Of a DNA stretch of 64,000 nt, positions 24,791 to 33,004 are shown in pieces. The stretch is taken from assembly GCF_033843265.1 (NCBI RefSeq), contig NZ_JAWXRD010000029.1, forward strand, positions 62,001 to 126,000. Reading direction: 5' to 3'. Both the position numbers and the translations under genes were made by a program. The notes beneath the pieces are model-generated. The model did not search any database. It was not told the DNA's origin and saw only the letters and a list, made by a program, of their open reading frames with translations. Source of the DNA: Scandinavium lactucae (GTDB taxonomy: Bacteria; Pseudomonadota; Gammaproteobacteria; Enterobacterales; Enterobacteriaceae). Position 1 is the first letter of the stretch. Each line of letters opens with the position of its first letter.

Positions 24791-26272
24791 ATGAAGAAAT
24801 TGCTCCCCATCCTTATCGGCTTGAGCCTGACGGGCTTCAGCGTAGTAAGCCATGCGGAAAACCTGTTGCAGGTTTATCAGCAGGCACGTTTGAGCAACCC
24901 GGACCTGCGTAAGTCCGCGGCCGATCGTGATGCTGCATTCGAAAAAATTAACGAAGCACGCAGCCCATTACTGCCACAGCTCGGTTTAGGTGCAGATTAT
25001 ACCTACAACAACGGCTTCCGTGATAACAACGGCATCAACTCTAACGAGACCAGCGCTGCGTTAACCTTAACGCAGACCATTTTTGACATGTCAAAATGGC
25101 GCGCGCTGACGCTGCAAGAAAAAACCGCCGGTATCCAGGACGTCACTTATCAGACTGACCAGCAGACGCTGATCCTGAACACCGCGACGGCGTACTTTAA
25201 TGTACTGAGCGCGATTGACTCGCTCTCCTTCACCGAAGCGAATAAACAAGCGGTTTATCGTCAGTTAGATCAAACCACCCAGCGCTTTAACGTAGGCCTG
25301 GTGGCGATTACTGACGTGCAGAACGCCCGTTCACAGTACGACACCGTGCTGGCAAACGAAGTGACCGCCCGCAACAACCTCGACAATGCCGTTGAACAGC
25401 TGCGTCAGGTCACCGGCAACTACTATCCGGAACTGGCTTCACTGAACGTCAGCAGTTTGAAAATGGACAAGCCGCAGCCGGTTAACGCGCTGCTGAAAGA
25501 AGCAGAAAGTCGCAACCTGGCGCTGTTACAGGCACGTCTGAGCCAGGATCTGGCGCGCGAGCAAATCCGTTATGCACAAACCGGTCACATGCCAACCGTG
25601 GGCCTGACTGCCTCAACCGGCGTGTCTGATACTAAGTACGACGGCAGCAACGCCACCAGTAGCCAGTATACCGATCGTAATATCGGTCAGAATCAGATTG
25701 GCCTGAACTTCAATCTGCCGCTGTACAGCGGTGGTTCAGTGACGTCGCAGGTGAAACAGGCGCAGTACAACTTCGTCGGTGCCAGCGAGCAGCTGGAAAG
25801 CGCGCATCGCAACGTGGTTCAGACCGTGCGTTCTTCCTTTAACAACATCAATGCGTCCATCAGCAGCATCAACGCCTACAAACAGGCCGTTGTATCTGCG
25901 CAGAGCTCTTTAGACGCAATGGAAGCAGGCTACCAGGTCGGTACCCGTACCATCGTTGATGTGTTGGATGCGACCACCACGCTGTATAACGCCAAACAGC
26001 AGCTCTCCAACGCACGTTATAACTACCTGATTAATCAGCTGAATGTGAAATCAGCGTTAGGTACGCTTAACGAGAACGATCTGCTGGCGCTGAACGGCAC
26101 TCTCGGCAAAGGCGTTTCCACTTCTCCGGAAGCCGTTGCCCCTGAGAACGCCCAGCAGGATGCGAACGCAGATGGCTACAACACTAACAGCGCAAGCACC
26201 GCTCCAGCGGCTAAGCCTGCCAGCCAGCGGACCACCTCCAGCAGCACCGGCTCCAACCCGTTCAAAAACTGA
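24791..26272 (+). CDS. tolC: Outer membrane channel TolC
   Basis: A 493-residue outer-membrane efflux channel, a trimer with a beta-barrel and a long periplasmic alpha-barrel. It serves AcrAB and other tripartite pumps and type I secretion. A signal peptide covers residues 1-22 (cleavage VSHA/EN), and two OEP repeats follow with the conserved FDMSKWRALTLQ and GTRTIVDVLDATTTLY motifs. The start at 24791 is preferred because AAGGA at 24780-24784 is properly spaced for it; the ATG at 24785 abuts the ribosome site. The C-terminal tail after about residue 450 is the usual variable Ser/Ala-rich extension. Transcription with ygiB-ygiC follows E. coli. Confidence 0.98.
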   Translation: MKKLLPILIGLSLTGFSVVSHAENLLQVYQQARLSNPDLRKSAADRDAAFEKINEARSPLLPQLGLGADYTYNNGFRDNNGINSNETSAALTLTQTIFDMSKWRALTLQEKTAGIQDVTYQTDQQTLILNTATAYFNVLSAIDSLSFTEANKQAVYRQLDQTTQRFNVGLVAITDVQNARSQYDTVLANEVTARNNLDNAVEQLRQVTGNYYPELASLNVSSLKMDKPQPVNALLKEAESRNLALLQARLSQDLAREQIRYAQTGHMPTVGLTASTGVSDTKYDGSNATSSQYTDRNIGQNQIGLNFNLPLYSGGSVTSQVKQAQYNFVGASEQLESAHRNVVQTVRSSFNNINASISSINAYKQAVVSAQSSLDAMEAGYQVGTRTIVDVLDATTTLYNAKQQLSNARYNYLINQLNVKSALGTLNENDLLALNGTLGKGVSTSPEAVAPENAQQDANADGYNTNSASTAPAAKPASQRTTSSSTGSNPFKN

Positions 26273-26279
26273 TTCGGGC

Positions 26280-26308
26280 AACCCCGGCGGCACCGTTCCG
26301 CCGGGGTT
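26280..26308. terminator. GC-rich hairpin after tolC
   Basis: A perfect 11-bp stem (26280-26290 with 26298-26308, CCCCGGCGG core) lies 7 bp after the tolC stop. Without a T-run it may act as an RNA stabiliser or partial terminator within the tolC-ygiBC transcript. Confidence 0.55.
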
Positions 26309-26443
26309 AAATCACTTTCTGGTTCTTCCCCGCCAAAATAACGTAAGGCAACGTAAAGATCCCCTTCGCGAGCCTCTCATCGCTTCAATTTCAACCACTC
26401 ATCCACTATCCTGAGCGCTACCACTGGGTCCAGGATGAAAATA

Positions 26444-27106
26444 ATGAAACGGACAAAAACAATTAATCACGCTTCGTTCCGCAAGAACTGGGGCGCACGC
26501 CATCTGACGCCTGTCGCGCTGGCGATCACCGCCGTCTTTATGCTTTCCGGCTGTGAAAAATCTGACGAAACGGTGTCGATGTACCAGAACGCCGATGACT
26601 GCTCGAGCGCGAACCCAGGCAAAAGCGCCGAATGTACCGCATCCTACAACAACGCGCTGAAAGAAGCCGAGCGCACCGCGCCGAAATACGCCAGCCGTGA
26701 AGACTGCGTGGCTGAATTTGGTGAAGGCCAGTGCCAGCAGGCACCTGCTCAGGCAGGCATGGCCCCGGAAAACCAGGCGCAGGCGCAAAGTAGCGGCAGC
26801 TTCTGGATGCCGTTGATGGCAGGCTACATGATGGGCCGCATGATGAGCGGTGGCTTCCAGCAACAGCCGCTGTTCAGCTCGAAAAATCCGGCGAGCCCGG
26901 CGTATGGTCAATACACCGATGCCAGCGGCAAAGGCTACGGCGCAGCCCAATCGGGCCGTACAACCACCGTACCGAAAACCGCGATGGCACCGAAACCGGC
27001 CACCACCAGCACCGTAACTCGCGGCGGCTTTGGTGAATCGGTTGCGAAACAATCCACCATGCAGCGCAGTGCCGCTGGCACGTCAACCCGCTCTATGGGC
27101 GGCTGA
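26444..27106 (+). CDS. ygiB: DUF1190 lipoprotein-like protein YgiB
   Basis: A 220-residue protein of the YgiB family. It has an unusually long basic N-terminus, a hydrophobic segment and a lipobox-like LSGC (about residue 35), then conserved NADDCSSANPGKSAEC and EDCVAEFGEGQC cysteine pairs. The C-terminus is Ser/Thr/Gly-rich (FGESVAKQSTMQRSAAG). The function is unknown; in E. coli tolC-ygiB-ygiC are co-transcribed and Mar/Sox/Rob-responsive. The start at 26444 matches E. coli MKRT; an ATG 9 bp upstream is possible. Confidence 0.93.
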   Translation: MKRTKTINHASFRKNWGARHLTPVALAITAVFMLSGCEKSDETVSMYQNADDCSSANPGKSAECTASYNNALKEAERTAPKYASREDCVAEFGEGQCQQAPAQAGMAPENQAQAQSSGSFWMPLMAGYMMGRMMSGGFQQQPLFSSKNPASPAYGQYTDASGKGYGAAQSGRTTTVPKTAMAPKPATTSTVTRGGFGESVAKQSTMQRSAAGTSTRSMGG

Positions 27107-27111
27107 TTATC

Positions 27112-28272
27112 ATGGAAAGAGTCAGTATCGTTGAGCGCCCGGACTGGCGCGAAAAAGCCACTGAATATGGCTTCAATTTTCACACCATGTATGGCGAACC
27201 GTACTGGTGTGAAGATGCCTATTACAAACTGACCCTCGGCCAGGTCGAAAAGCTGGAAGACGTGACGGCTGAGCTGCACCAGATGTGCCTGAAGGTGGTT
27301 GAACGCGTGGTCGCCAGTGACGAGCTGCTGACCAAATTCCGTATTCCAAAACACACCTGGAGCTTCGTGCGCCAGTCATGGCAAACCCAACAGCCTTCGC
27401 TCTATTCGCGCCTCGATCTGGCGTGGGACGGTAAAGGCGACCCTAAGCTGCTGGAAAATAATGCCGATACGCCAACCTCACTGTACGAAGCGGCGTTTTT
27501 CCAGTGGATCTGGCTCGAAGATCAGCAGAATGCGGGCAACCTGCCAGCGGGCAGCGATCAGTTCAACAGTCTGCAAGAAAAGCTGATTGAACGCTTCGCT
27601 GAACTGCGCGAACAGCACGGTTTTGGCCTGCTGCATTTCGCCTGCTGTCGCGACACCACCGAAGACCGTGGCACGGTACAGTATCTGCAAGACTGCGCCA
27701 ATGAAGCGGGTGTGGCGAGCGAGTTCCTGTATATCGAAGATATCGGGCTTGGCGAAAAAGGACAGTTTACCGACCTGCACGATCAGGTTATCGGCAACCT
27801 GTTCAAGCTGTATCCGTGGGAATACATGCTGCGCGAGATTTTCTCCACCAAGCTGGAAGATGCTGGCGTTCGCTGGCTGGAACCGGCGTGGAAAAGCATT
27901 ATCTCTAACAAAGCGTTGTTGCCGATGCTGTGGGAAATGTTCCCGGATCATCCGAATCTGCTACCAGCCTATTTCGCCGAAGATAATTATCCGCCAATGG
28001 ATAAGTACGTCATCAAACCTATTTTCTCACGCGAGGGTGCCAATGTGTCGATCGTTGAACATGGCAAAGTGCTGGAAGCGGTAGAAGGGCCATACGGGGA
28101 AGAAGGAATGATCGTCCAGCAGTTCTATGAACTGCCGAAGTTTGGCGACAGCTATACGCTGATCGGCAGCTGGTTGATCAACGATCAACCAGCCGGGATC
28201 GGCATCCGTGAAGACCGGGCGTTGATCACCCAGGATCTGTCACGTTTCTATCCGCATATCTTTGTGGAGTAA
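27112..28272 (+). CDS. ygiC: ATP-grasp glutathionylspermidine synthase-like protein YgiC
   Basis: A 386-residue cytosolic protein homologous to the C-terminal synthetase domain of glutathionylspermidine synthase. ATP-grasp features include VIKPIFSREGANVSIV and YGEEGMIVQQF in the last third. The carboxylate and amine substrates are unknown; the family is not expected to make glutathionylspermidine itself. It starts 5 bp after ygiB, indicating one transcript. A REP element follows its stop. Confidence 0.95.
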   Translation: MERVSIVERPDWREKATEYGFNFHTMYGEPYWCEDAYYKLTLGQVEKLEDVTAELHQMCLKVVERVVASDELLTKFRIPKHTWSFVRQSWQTQQPSLYSRLDLAWDGKGDPKLLENNADTPTSLYEAAFFQWIWLEDQQNAGNLPAGSDQFNSLQEKLIERFAELREQHGFGLLHFACCRDTTEDRGTVQYLQDCANEAGVASEFLYIEDIGLGEKGQFTDLHDQVIGNLFKLYPWEYMLREIFSTKLEDAGVRWLEPAWKSIISNKALLPMLWEMFPDHPNLLPAYFAEDNYPPMDKYVIKPIFSREGANVSIVEHGKVLEAVEGPYGEEGMIVQQFYELPKFGDSYTLIGSWLINDQPAGIGIREDRALITQDLSRFYPHIFVE

Positions 28273-28277
28273 TTTTT

Positions 28278-28302
28278 GCCCGGCGGCGCATGCTTGCCGG
28301 GC
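28278..28302. repeat. REP element after ygiC
   Basis: GCCCGGCGGCGCATGCTTGC plus CGGGC forms the REP-type imperfect palindrome between convergent ygiC and ygiD; it can end both transcripts. Confidence 0.7.
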
Positions 28303-28325
28303 CCACACGTCAACGTCACCAGGCC

Positions 28326-29114
28326 TTAACCTATCTGCACCGACAACATGCTCAAACTGCCCATTTCGATGCCATCGGTCGGCAGCGTAATCGCCTCTTT
28401 GCCATCCCACGCGCCTAACACGTACAGCAGCGGCAGATAATGATCCGCCGTCGGGTTCGACAGCGCCCCGCCTTCGTGATCGAGATAGTTCACCAGCGGG
28501 TGATCCTCTGTCGGCCCTTGCCAGTGAAGATTCTCTTTCACAAATTCATTGAACGATGTCGCCCACGGATACGGCGTGTTTTCACCGTGCCAGCGCGCGG
28601 TACGCAGGTTGTGAACCACATTCCCGCTCGCCACCAGCATGATGCCTTCATCACGCAGCGAAGCCAGCTTGCGCCCCATTTCCATATGCCAGGCGGGTGG
28701 TTTGGTGCTGTCGATACTGAGCTGTACCATCGGAATATCAGCCTCCGGGTACATCTTGATTAACACCCCCCACGATCCGTGGTCGAAACCCCAAGCTTCT
28801 TTATCGAGCGCGACAGGCACCGGGGCCAGTAGCTCAACCAGACGCTGTGCCAGCTCGGGCGAACCCGGCGCAGGATAATGGGTGTCGTACAGTGCCTGCG
28901 GAAAACCACCGAAGTCGTGGATCGTTTTCGGCGCTTCCATCGCTGTCACGCCCGTTCCACGGGTAAACCAGTGCGCGGAAATCGCAACGATTGCTTTCGG
29001 ACGCGGCAGCGTGGCTCCGAGTTGCTGCCAGGCACGGGTGTACACGTTATCCTCCAGCACGTTCATCGGACTACCGTGACCTAAAAACAGCGCTGGCATA
29101 CGGGAAGAAGACAT
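28326..29114 (-). CDS. ygiD: 4,5-DOPA dioxygenase extradiol-like protein YgiD
   Basis: A 262-residue LigB-type extradiol ring-cleaving dioxygenase that E. coli uses in vitro on L-DOPA. Metal-binding histidines lie in FLGHGSPMN, ISAHWFTRG and GNVVHNLR. Its physiological substrate is uncertain. It is divergent from zupT; the shared 196-bp region contains a Fur-type palindrome close to zupT. Confidence 0.95.
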   Translation of the reverse strand: MSSSRMPALFLGHGSPMNVLEDNVYTRAWQQLGATLPRPKAIVAISAHWFTRGTGVTAMEAPKTIHDFGGFPQALYDTHYPAPGSPELAQRLVELLAPVPVALDKEAWGFDHGSWGVLIKMYPEADIPMVQLSIDSTKPPAWHMEMGRKLASLRDEGIMLVASGNVVHNLRTARWHGENTPYPWATSFNEFVKENLHWQGPTEDHPLVNYLDHEGGALSNPTADHYLPLLYVLGAWDGKEAITLPTDGIEMGSLSMLSVQIG

Positions 29115-29277
29115 GATGATATCCTTACAAGAACAGTCGATTTGATGGTTCTACATTACGCGCTTTCTGAACCCGAAGAACTCAGATAACGGTGATGAAG
29201 ATCATCAGGAAATTTGAATGTAAGGACACGTAAAAGCCCGATTTCCCCTCTCGCTTTCGGGGAAAGAGATCTTTACT

Positions 29278-29296
29278 ATAAATGATAATCATTATC
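29278..29296 (+). promoter_or_regulatory. Fur box at zupT
   Basis: The 19-bp site matches the Fur consensus GATAATGATAATCATTATC at 16 positions and holds the perfect palindrome ATGATAATCATTAT. It ends 14 bp before the zupT ATG and overlaps a TATAAAT-like element, so Fur bound here should repress zupT. Confidence 0.72.
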
Positions 29297-29310
29297 ATGA
29301 AGGAGTTTTC

Positions 29311-30084
29311 ATGTCAGTACCCTTGCTCCTGACCCTGCTCGCTGGTGGGGCCACTTTTATTGGGGCTGTCCTCGGCGTTATTGGCCAAAAGCCCTCCAAC
29401 CGCGTGCTCGCGTTTTCACTTGGCTTTGCCGCGGGCATTATGCTGCTGATTTCCTTAATGGAGATGCTGCCTGCCGCCCTCGGCACTGAAGGCATGTCTC
29501 CGGTTCTAGGCTACGGCATGTTTGTGGTCGGCCTGCTGGGCTATTTCGGCCTCGATCGCCTGTTGCCGCACGCCCATCCGCAAGATTTAATGCAGGGTGA
29601 AAAAGCAGTGATGCCACGTAACCTGCGGCGGACCGCGATGCTACTGACGCTCGGCATCAGCCTGCACAACTTCCCGGAAGGCGTGGCAACCTACGTGACA
29701 GCCAGCAGTAATCTGGAGTTAGGGTTTGGCATTGCGCTGGCGGTAGCGCTGCACAATATTCCTGAAGGATTGGCGGTCGCCGGGCCGGTTTATGCCGCGA
29801 CGGGCTCAAAACGCAAAGCCATTTTCTGGGCAGGGATTTCCGGAATGGCCGAAATTCTTGGTGGCGTACTGGCGTGGTTAATTCTCGGCTCGCTGGTGTC
29901 CCCGGTGGTGATGGCGGCGATTATGGCGGCGGTTGCCGGGATAATGGTTGCGCTGTCGGTCGATGAACTGATGCCGCTGGCAAAAGAGATCGATCCGCAT
30001 AACAACCCAAGCTACGGCGTTTTGTGCGGGATGTCGGTGATGGGGCTTAGCCTGGTGCTGCTTCAGTCGATGGGATTCGCTTAG
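29311..30084 (+). CDS. zupT: ZIP-family zinc (and iron) transporter ZupT
   Basis: A 257-residue inner-membrane ZIP transporter with eight predicted helices. The metal-binding helices carry the conserved SLHNFPEGVATYV (TM4) and ALHNIPEGLAVAGPVY (TM5) motifs. It imports Zn2+ with broad specificity including Fe2+, Mn2+ and Co2+. The loop between TM3 and TM4 is short with one HAHP. AGGAG is 7 nt before ATG. A Fur-type operator overlaps its probable promoter. Confidence 0.97.
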   Translation: MSVPLLLTLLAGGATFIGAVLGVIGQKPSNRVLAFSLGFAAGIMLLISLMEMLPAALGTEGMSPVLGYGMFVVGLLGYFGLDRLLPHAHPQDLMQGEKAVMPRNLRRTAMLLTLGISLHNFPEGVATYVTASSNLELGFGIALAVALHNIPEGLAVAGPVYAATGSKRKAIFWAGISGMAEILGGVLAWLILGSLVSPVVMAAIMAAVAGIMVALSVDELMPLAKEIDPHNNPSYGVLCGMSVMGLSLVLLQSMGFA

Positions 30085-30108
30085 AATTTACACAGAGCCA
30101 GATAGTAA

Positions 30109-30133
30109 AACGCCGGGAATATATCCCGGCGTT
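30109..30133. terminator. Bidirectional terminator between zupT and ribB
   Basis: A perfect 10-bp stem (30109-30118 with 30124-30133) with an ATATA loop lies between convergent genes. The minus strand continues TTTTAC, favouring termination of ribB. Confidence 0.7.
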
Positions 30134-30155
30134 GTTCATTTCACGTCAGACAAGC

Positions 30156-30809
30156 TTAGCTGGCCTTACGCTCATGCTTTTGGCGGTATTCTACCAGGTC
30201 TTCGATGGTCACGACTGGCATGTTGTGTTCCTGAGCAAACTTGATGCACTCCGGCGCACGCGCCATGGTACCGTCGTCATTGGTCAGTTCACACAGGACG
30301 CCTGCAGGTTTGAAGCCTGCCAGGGTCACCAGATCGATAGTCGCTTCGGTGTGGCCGCCGCGCGTCAGCACGCCACCCGCCTGCGCACGCAGTGGGAACA
30401 CGTGGCCCGGGCGATGCAGGTCTGACGGCTTCGCGCCATCGGCAATGGCGGCGCGGACGGTGGTTACGCGGTCAGCGGCAGATACGCCGGTCGTCACGCC
30501 GTGTGCGGCTTCGATAGTCACGGTAAAACCGGTGCCGAAGGCGCTGGTGTTGTTTTCCACCATCATCGGTAGGTCGAGCTGCTTACGGCGTTCTTCGTTG
30601 ATGCACAGGCACACGATGCCGCTGCCGTGGCGAATGGTCAGCGCCATCTGCTCAACGGTCATGGTTTCGGCGGCAAAGATCATATCGCCTTCGTTTTCGC
30701 GGTTTTCATCGTCGAGCACCATCACTCCGCGACCTTCGCGCAGCGCGGATAACGCGTGTTCAACGCGTTCTAATGCAGTACCAAAAGAGGAAAGTAGCGT
30801 CTGATTCAT
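30156..30809 (-). CDS. ribB: 3,4-dihydroxy-2-butanone 4-phosphate synthase
   Basis: A 217-residue enzyme converting ribulose 5-phosphate to formate and dihydroxybutanone phosphate, a riboflavin precursor. Active-site motifs are DDENRENEGDM (about residues 33-43), THE-type substrate contacts around LHRPGHVFPL, and GHTEATIDL. Start at 30809 gives the E. coli length; a frame extension of 5 codons lacks support. A long leader with an FMN riboswitch and a terminator precedes it. Confidence 0.98.
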   Translation of the reverse strand: MNQTLLSSFGTALERVEHALSALREGRGVMVLDDENRENEGDMIFAAETMTVEQMALTIRHGSGIVCLCINEERRKQLDLPMMVENNTSAFGTGFTVTIEAAHGVTTGVSAADRVTTVRAAIADGAKPSDLHRPGHVFPLRAQAGGVLTRGGHTEATIDLVTLAGFKPAGVLCELTNDDGTMARAPECIKFAQEHNMPVVTIEDLVEYRQKHERKAS

Positions 30810-30877
30810 GGTAAAAGACCTCATTAAAATTATGGTTACCAGAATCAGGGCAGTCTTAGGAGTACCGACAAAGCGGC

Positions 30878-30916
30878 AAAAAAATAACGTGAGCGGGCCG
30901 TGCCCGTGGATCGTTA
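30878..30916 (-). terminator. Terminator in the ribB leader (riboswitch expression platform)
   Basis: On the minus strand AACG..CGGGC-ACG-GCCCG..CGTT is followed by ATTTTTTT. It sits directly after the FMN aptamer and overlaps its 3' flank, so FMN binding can favour termination before ribB. Confidence 0.65.
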
Positions 30917-31059
30917 CTCTCTCCCATCCGGACTCTAACCGTCGGCCCCGGAATTACACCGGATCTGCTGACCTTCAAACTGGCGTCTGAAGCGCTCGCG
31001 GGCTTTCAACCTGAGTTGATTTACCGCCGGTGGGGAATTTCGCCCCGCCCTGAGAATAA
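30914..31059 (-). ncRNA. FMN riboswitch (RFN element) of ribB
   Basis: Read on the minus strand, the conserved RFN blocks appear in order: TCAGGGCGGGGCGAAATTCC, CCACCGGCGGTAAAT, AGCCCGCGAGCG, GGTCAGCAGATCCGGTG, then CCGACGGTTAGAGTCCGGAT. FMN binding represses riboflavin synthesis genes. It fills most of the 374-bp gap between ribB and ubiK. In E. coli the released leader is known as SroG. Confidence 0.93.
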
Positions 31060-31183
31060 GCGAGATAACTATAACGCTAATGATTATTGGCGGCAATGCA
31101 TAAGCTTCAAACATTTCTGGTTTATAGGCCCGGCATAAGGCACTACAATAATCTGTAAAACCGACCAGATCAGGGAAACCGTA

Positions 31184-31468
31184 ATGATTGATCCGAAGAA
31201 AATTGAACAGATCGCCCGCCAGGTTCACGAGTCAATGCCGAAAGGCCTGCGTGATTTTGGCGATGACGTTGAGAAGAAAATCCGCCAGGTGCTGCAATCT
31301 CAGCTGACGCGTCTGGATCTGGTCAGCCGCGAAGAGTTCGACGTGCAGACTCAGGTGCTGCTGCGCACCCGGGAAAAGCTGGCACTGCTGGAACAGCGTA
31401 TCAGCGACCTGGAAAGCCGCTCTACTGCCGTCACGCCTGCTCCGGCCATTCCTCCGGTAGACGAGTAA
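31184..31468 (+). CDS. ubiK: Ubiquinone biosynthesis accessory factor UbiK (YqiC)
   Basis: A 94-residue small protein with an amphipathic N-terminal helix and a coiled-coil region (about 45-78: REKLALLEQRISDLESR) followed by a Pro/Ala-rich tail. It forms trimers and helps aerobic ubiquinone synthesis with UbiJ. It was formerly annotated as BMFP family YqiC. It is divergent from the ribB leader; a REP element separates it from hldE. Confidence 0.94.
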   Translation: MIDPKKIEQIARQVHESMPKGLRDFGDDVEKKIRQVLQSQLTRLDLVSREEFDVQTQVLLRTREKLALLEQRISDLESRSTAVTPAPAIPPVDE

Positions 31469-31477
31469 TGCAGAATT

Positions 31478-31504
31478 GCCCGGTGGCGCTGACGCGTACC
31501 GGGC
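31478..31504. repeat. REP element after ubiK
   Basis: GCCCGGTGGCGCTGACGCGT plus ACCGGGC, nearly identical to the unit at 19243. It lies between the convergent ubiK and hldE stops. Confidence 0.75.
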
Positions 31505-31525
31505 TTACAACAGGCAGTCGCAACG

Positions 31526-32959
31526 TTACTTGCTGCTGTCTTTCTGAATACGCTTGATAATGTTGGTGGTTGAACAGCCATCTTCAAAGTTCAGCACCAT
31601 CACTTCCCCACCGTTGGCCCAGACTTCCTCGCTGCCCGCGATTTGATCCGGCTTATAATCCCCACCTTTCACCAGCAGATCTGGCAGAATTCCGGCGATC
31701 AGACGCTGCGGCGTATCCTCTTCAAACGAGACCACCCAGTCGACCGATTCCAGCGCACCAAGCACAATCATGCGCTGATCGAGCGGGTTCACCGGACGGG
31801 TTTCTCCTTTCAGGCGCTTAGTCGAGGCATCGCTGTTCACCGCGACAATCAGACGATCGCCGAGTTTACGTGCGTTGGACAGATAAGAGACGTGGCCCGC
31901 GTGCAGAATGTCGAACACGCCGTTGGTCATCACCACTTTCTCACCCCGCTTACGCGCCGCGAGTACCGCCTGCTTCAGCTCGGCTTCGCTCATCACGCCG
32001 AAACCGGTATCTGCCCGGCCGCGTACCGCATTTTCCAGCTCGATGGGCGACACGGTCGACGTCCCAAGTTTACCAACCACTACCCCCGCCGCGGCATTGG
32101 CAAAGAAGCAGGCTTCTTCGAGTGAATTGCCCGCGGCCAGCGTCGCCGCCAGCACGCCAATCACCGTATCACCGGCCCCGGTCACGTCGTACACTTCCTG
32201 TGCCTGGGTCGGCATATGCAGCGGCGCTTTGCCCGGTTGCAACAGGGTCATCCCCTGCTCGGAACGGGTCACCAGTAACGCGGACAGCTCGTAATCGGCG
32301 ATGACCTTCATGCCGCGCTCGACGATTTCCGCTTCGCTTTTGCACTTCCCGGCGACGGCTTCAAATTCAGACAGGTTTGGTGTCAGCAGCGTCGCGCCGC
32401 GATACCGCTCAAACTCGGTGCCTTTCGGGTCGATCAGCACCGGAACTCCCGCTTTACGCGCCAGTTGAATCATCTCCTGCACGCTTTCCAGCGCGCCCTT
32501 GGCGTAATCAGAGAGCACCAGCGCTCCAATGTGGCTCAGCGCCTGCTGAATGCGCTCGTGCATCGGCTGCGGGTCAACCCCGGCAAACCCTTCTTCGAAG
32601 TCCAGACGGATCAGCTGCTGATTGCGTGACAGCACACGCAGCTTGGTAATGGTCGGATGCGTCGGCACGGAAACGAAATCGCATTTGACGTTCACATCGG
32701 CCAGCGCTTTGCTCAGCGCACGTGCCGCATCGTCGATGCCGGTCAGGCCCACCAGACGCGAATGCGCGCCGAGCGAAGCGATGTTCATTGCCACGTTAGC
32801 CGCGCCGCCAGGGCGTTCTTCGATGGTATCCACCTTCACCACCGGGACCGGAGCCTCCGGAGAGATGCGGCTCGTTGGGCCGTACCAGTAGCGGTCCAGC
32901 ATCACATCACCGACAACCATCACACCTGCACGTTCAAACTCTGGCAGCGTTACTTTCAT
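31526..32959 (-). CDS. hldE: Bifunctional heptose 7-phosphate kinase / heptose 1-phosphate adenylyltransferase
   Basis: A 477-residue enzyme making ADP-heptose for the LPS inner core. The N-terminal ribokinase-like domain (about 1-318) has VTGAGDTVIG; the C-terminal nucleotidyltransferase domain (about 344-477) has GVFDILHAGHVSYL. Both active-site motifs are intact. AGGAGT precedes the ATG. It is the last gene of the ygiF-glnE-hldE run, 45 bp after glnE. Confidence 0.98.
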   Translation of the reverse strand: MKVTLPEFERAGVMVVGDVMLDRYWYGPTSRISPEAPVPVVKVDTIEERPGGAANVAMNIASLGAHSRLVGLTGIDDAARALSKALADVNVKCDFVSVPTHPTITKLRVLSRNQQLIRLDFEEGFAGVDPQPMHERIQQALSHIGALVLSDYAKGALESVQEMIQLARKAGVPVLIDPKGTEFERYRGATLLTPNLSEFEAVAGKCKSEAEIVERGMKVIADYELSALLVTRSEQGMTLLQPGKAPLHMPTQAQEVYDVTGAGDTVIGVLAATLAAGNSLEEACFFANAAAGVVVGKLGTSTVSPIELENAVRGRADTGFGVMSEAELKQAVLAARKRGEKVVMTNGVFDILHAGHVSYLSNARKLGDRLIVAVNSDASTKRLKGETRPVNPLDQRMIVLGALESVDWVVSFEEDTPQRLIAGILPDLLVKGGDYKPDQIAGSEEVWANGGEVMVLNFEDGCSTTNIIKRIQKDSSK

Positions 32960-33004
32960 TCCAGACTCCTGAAAGATTCATTAATTGCGCGCGATAATAC
33001 CATC

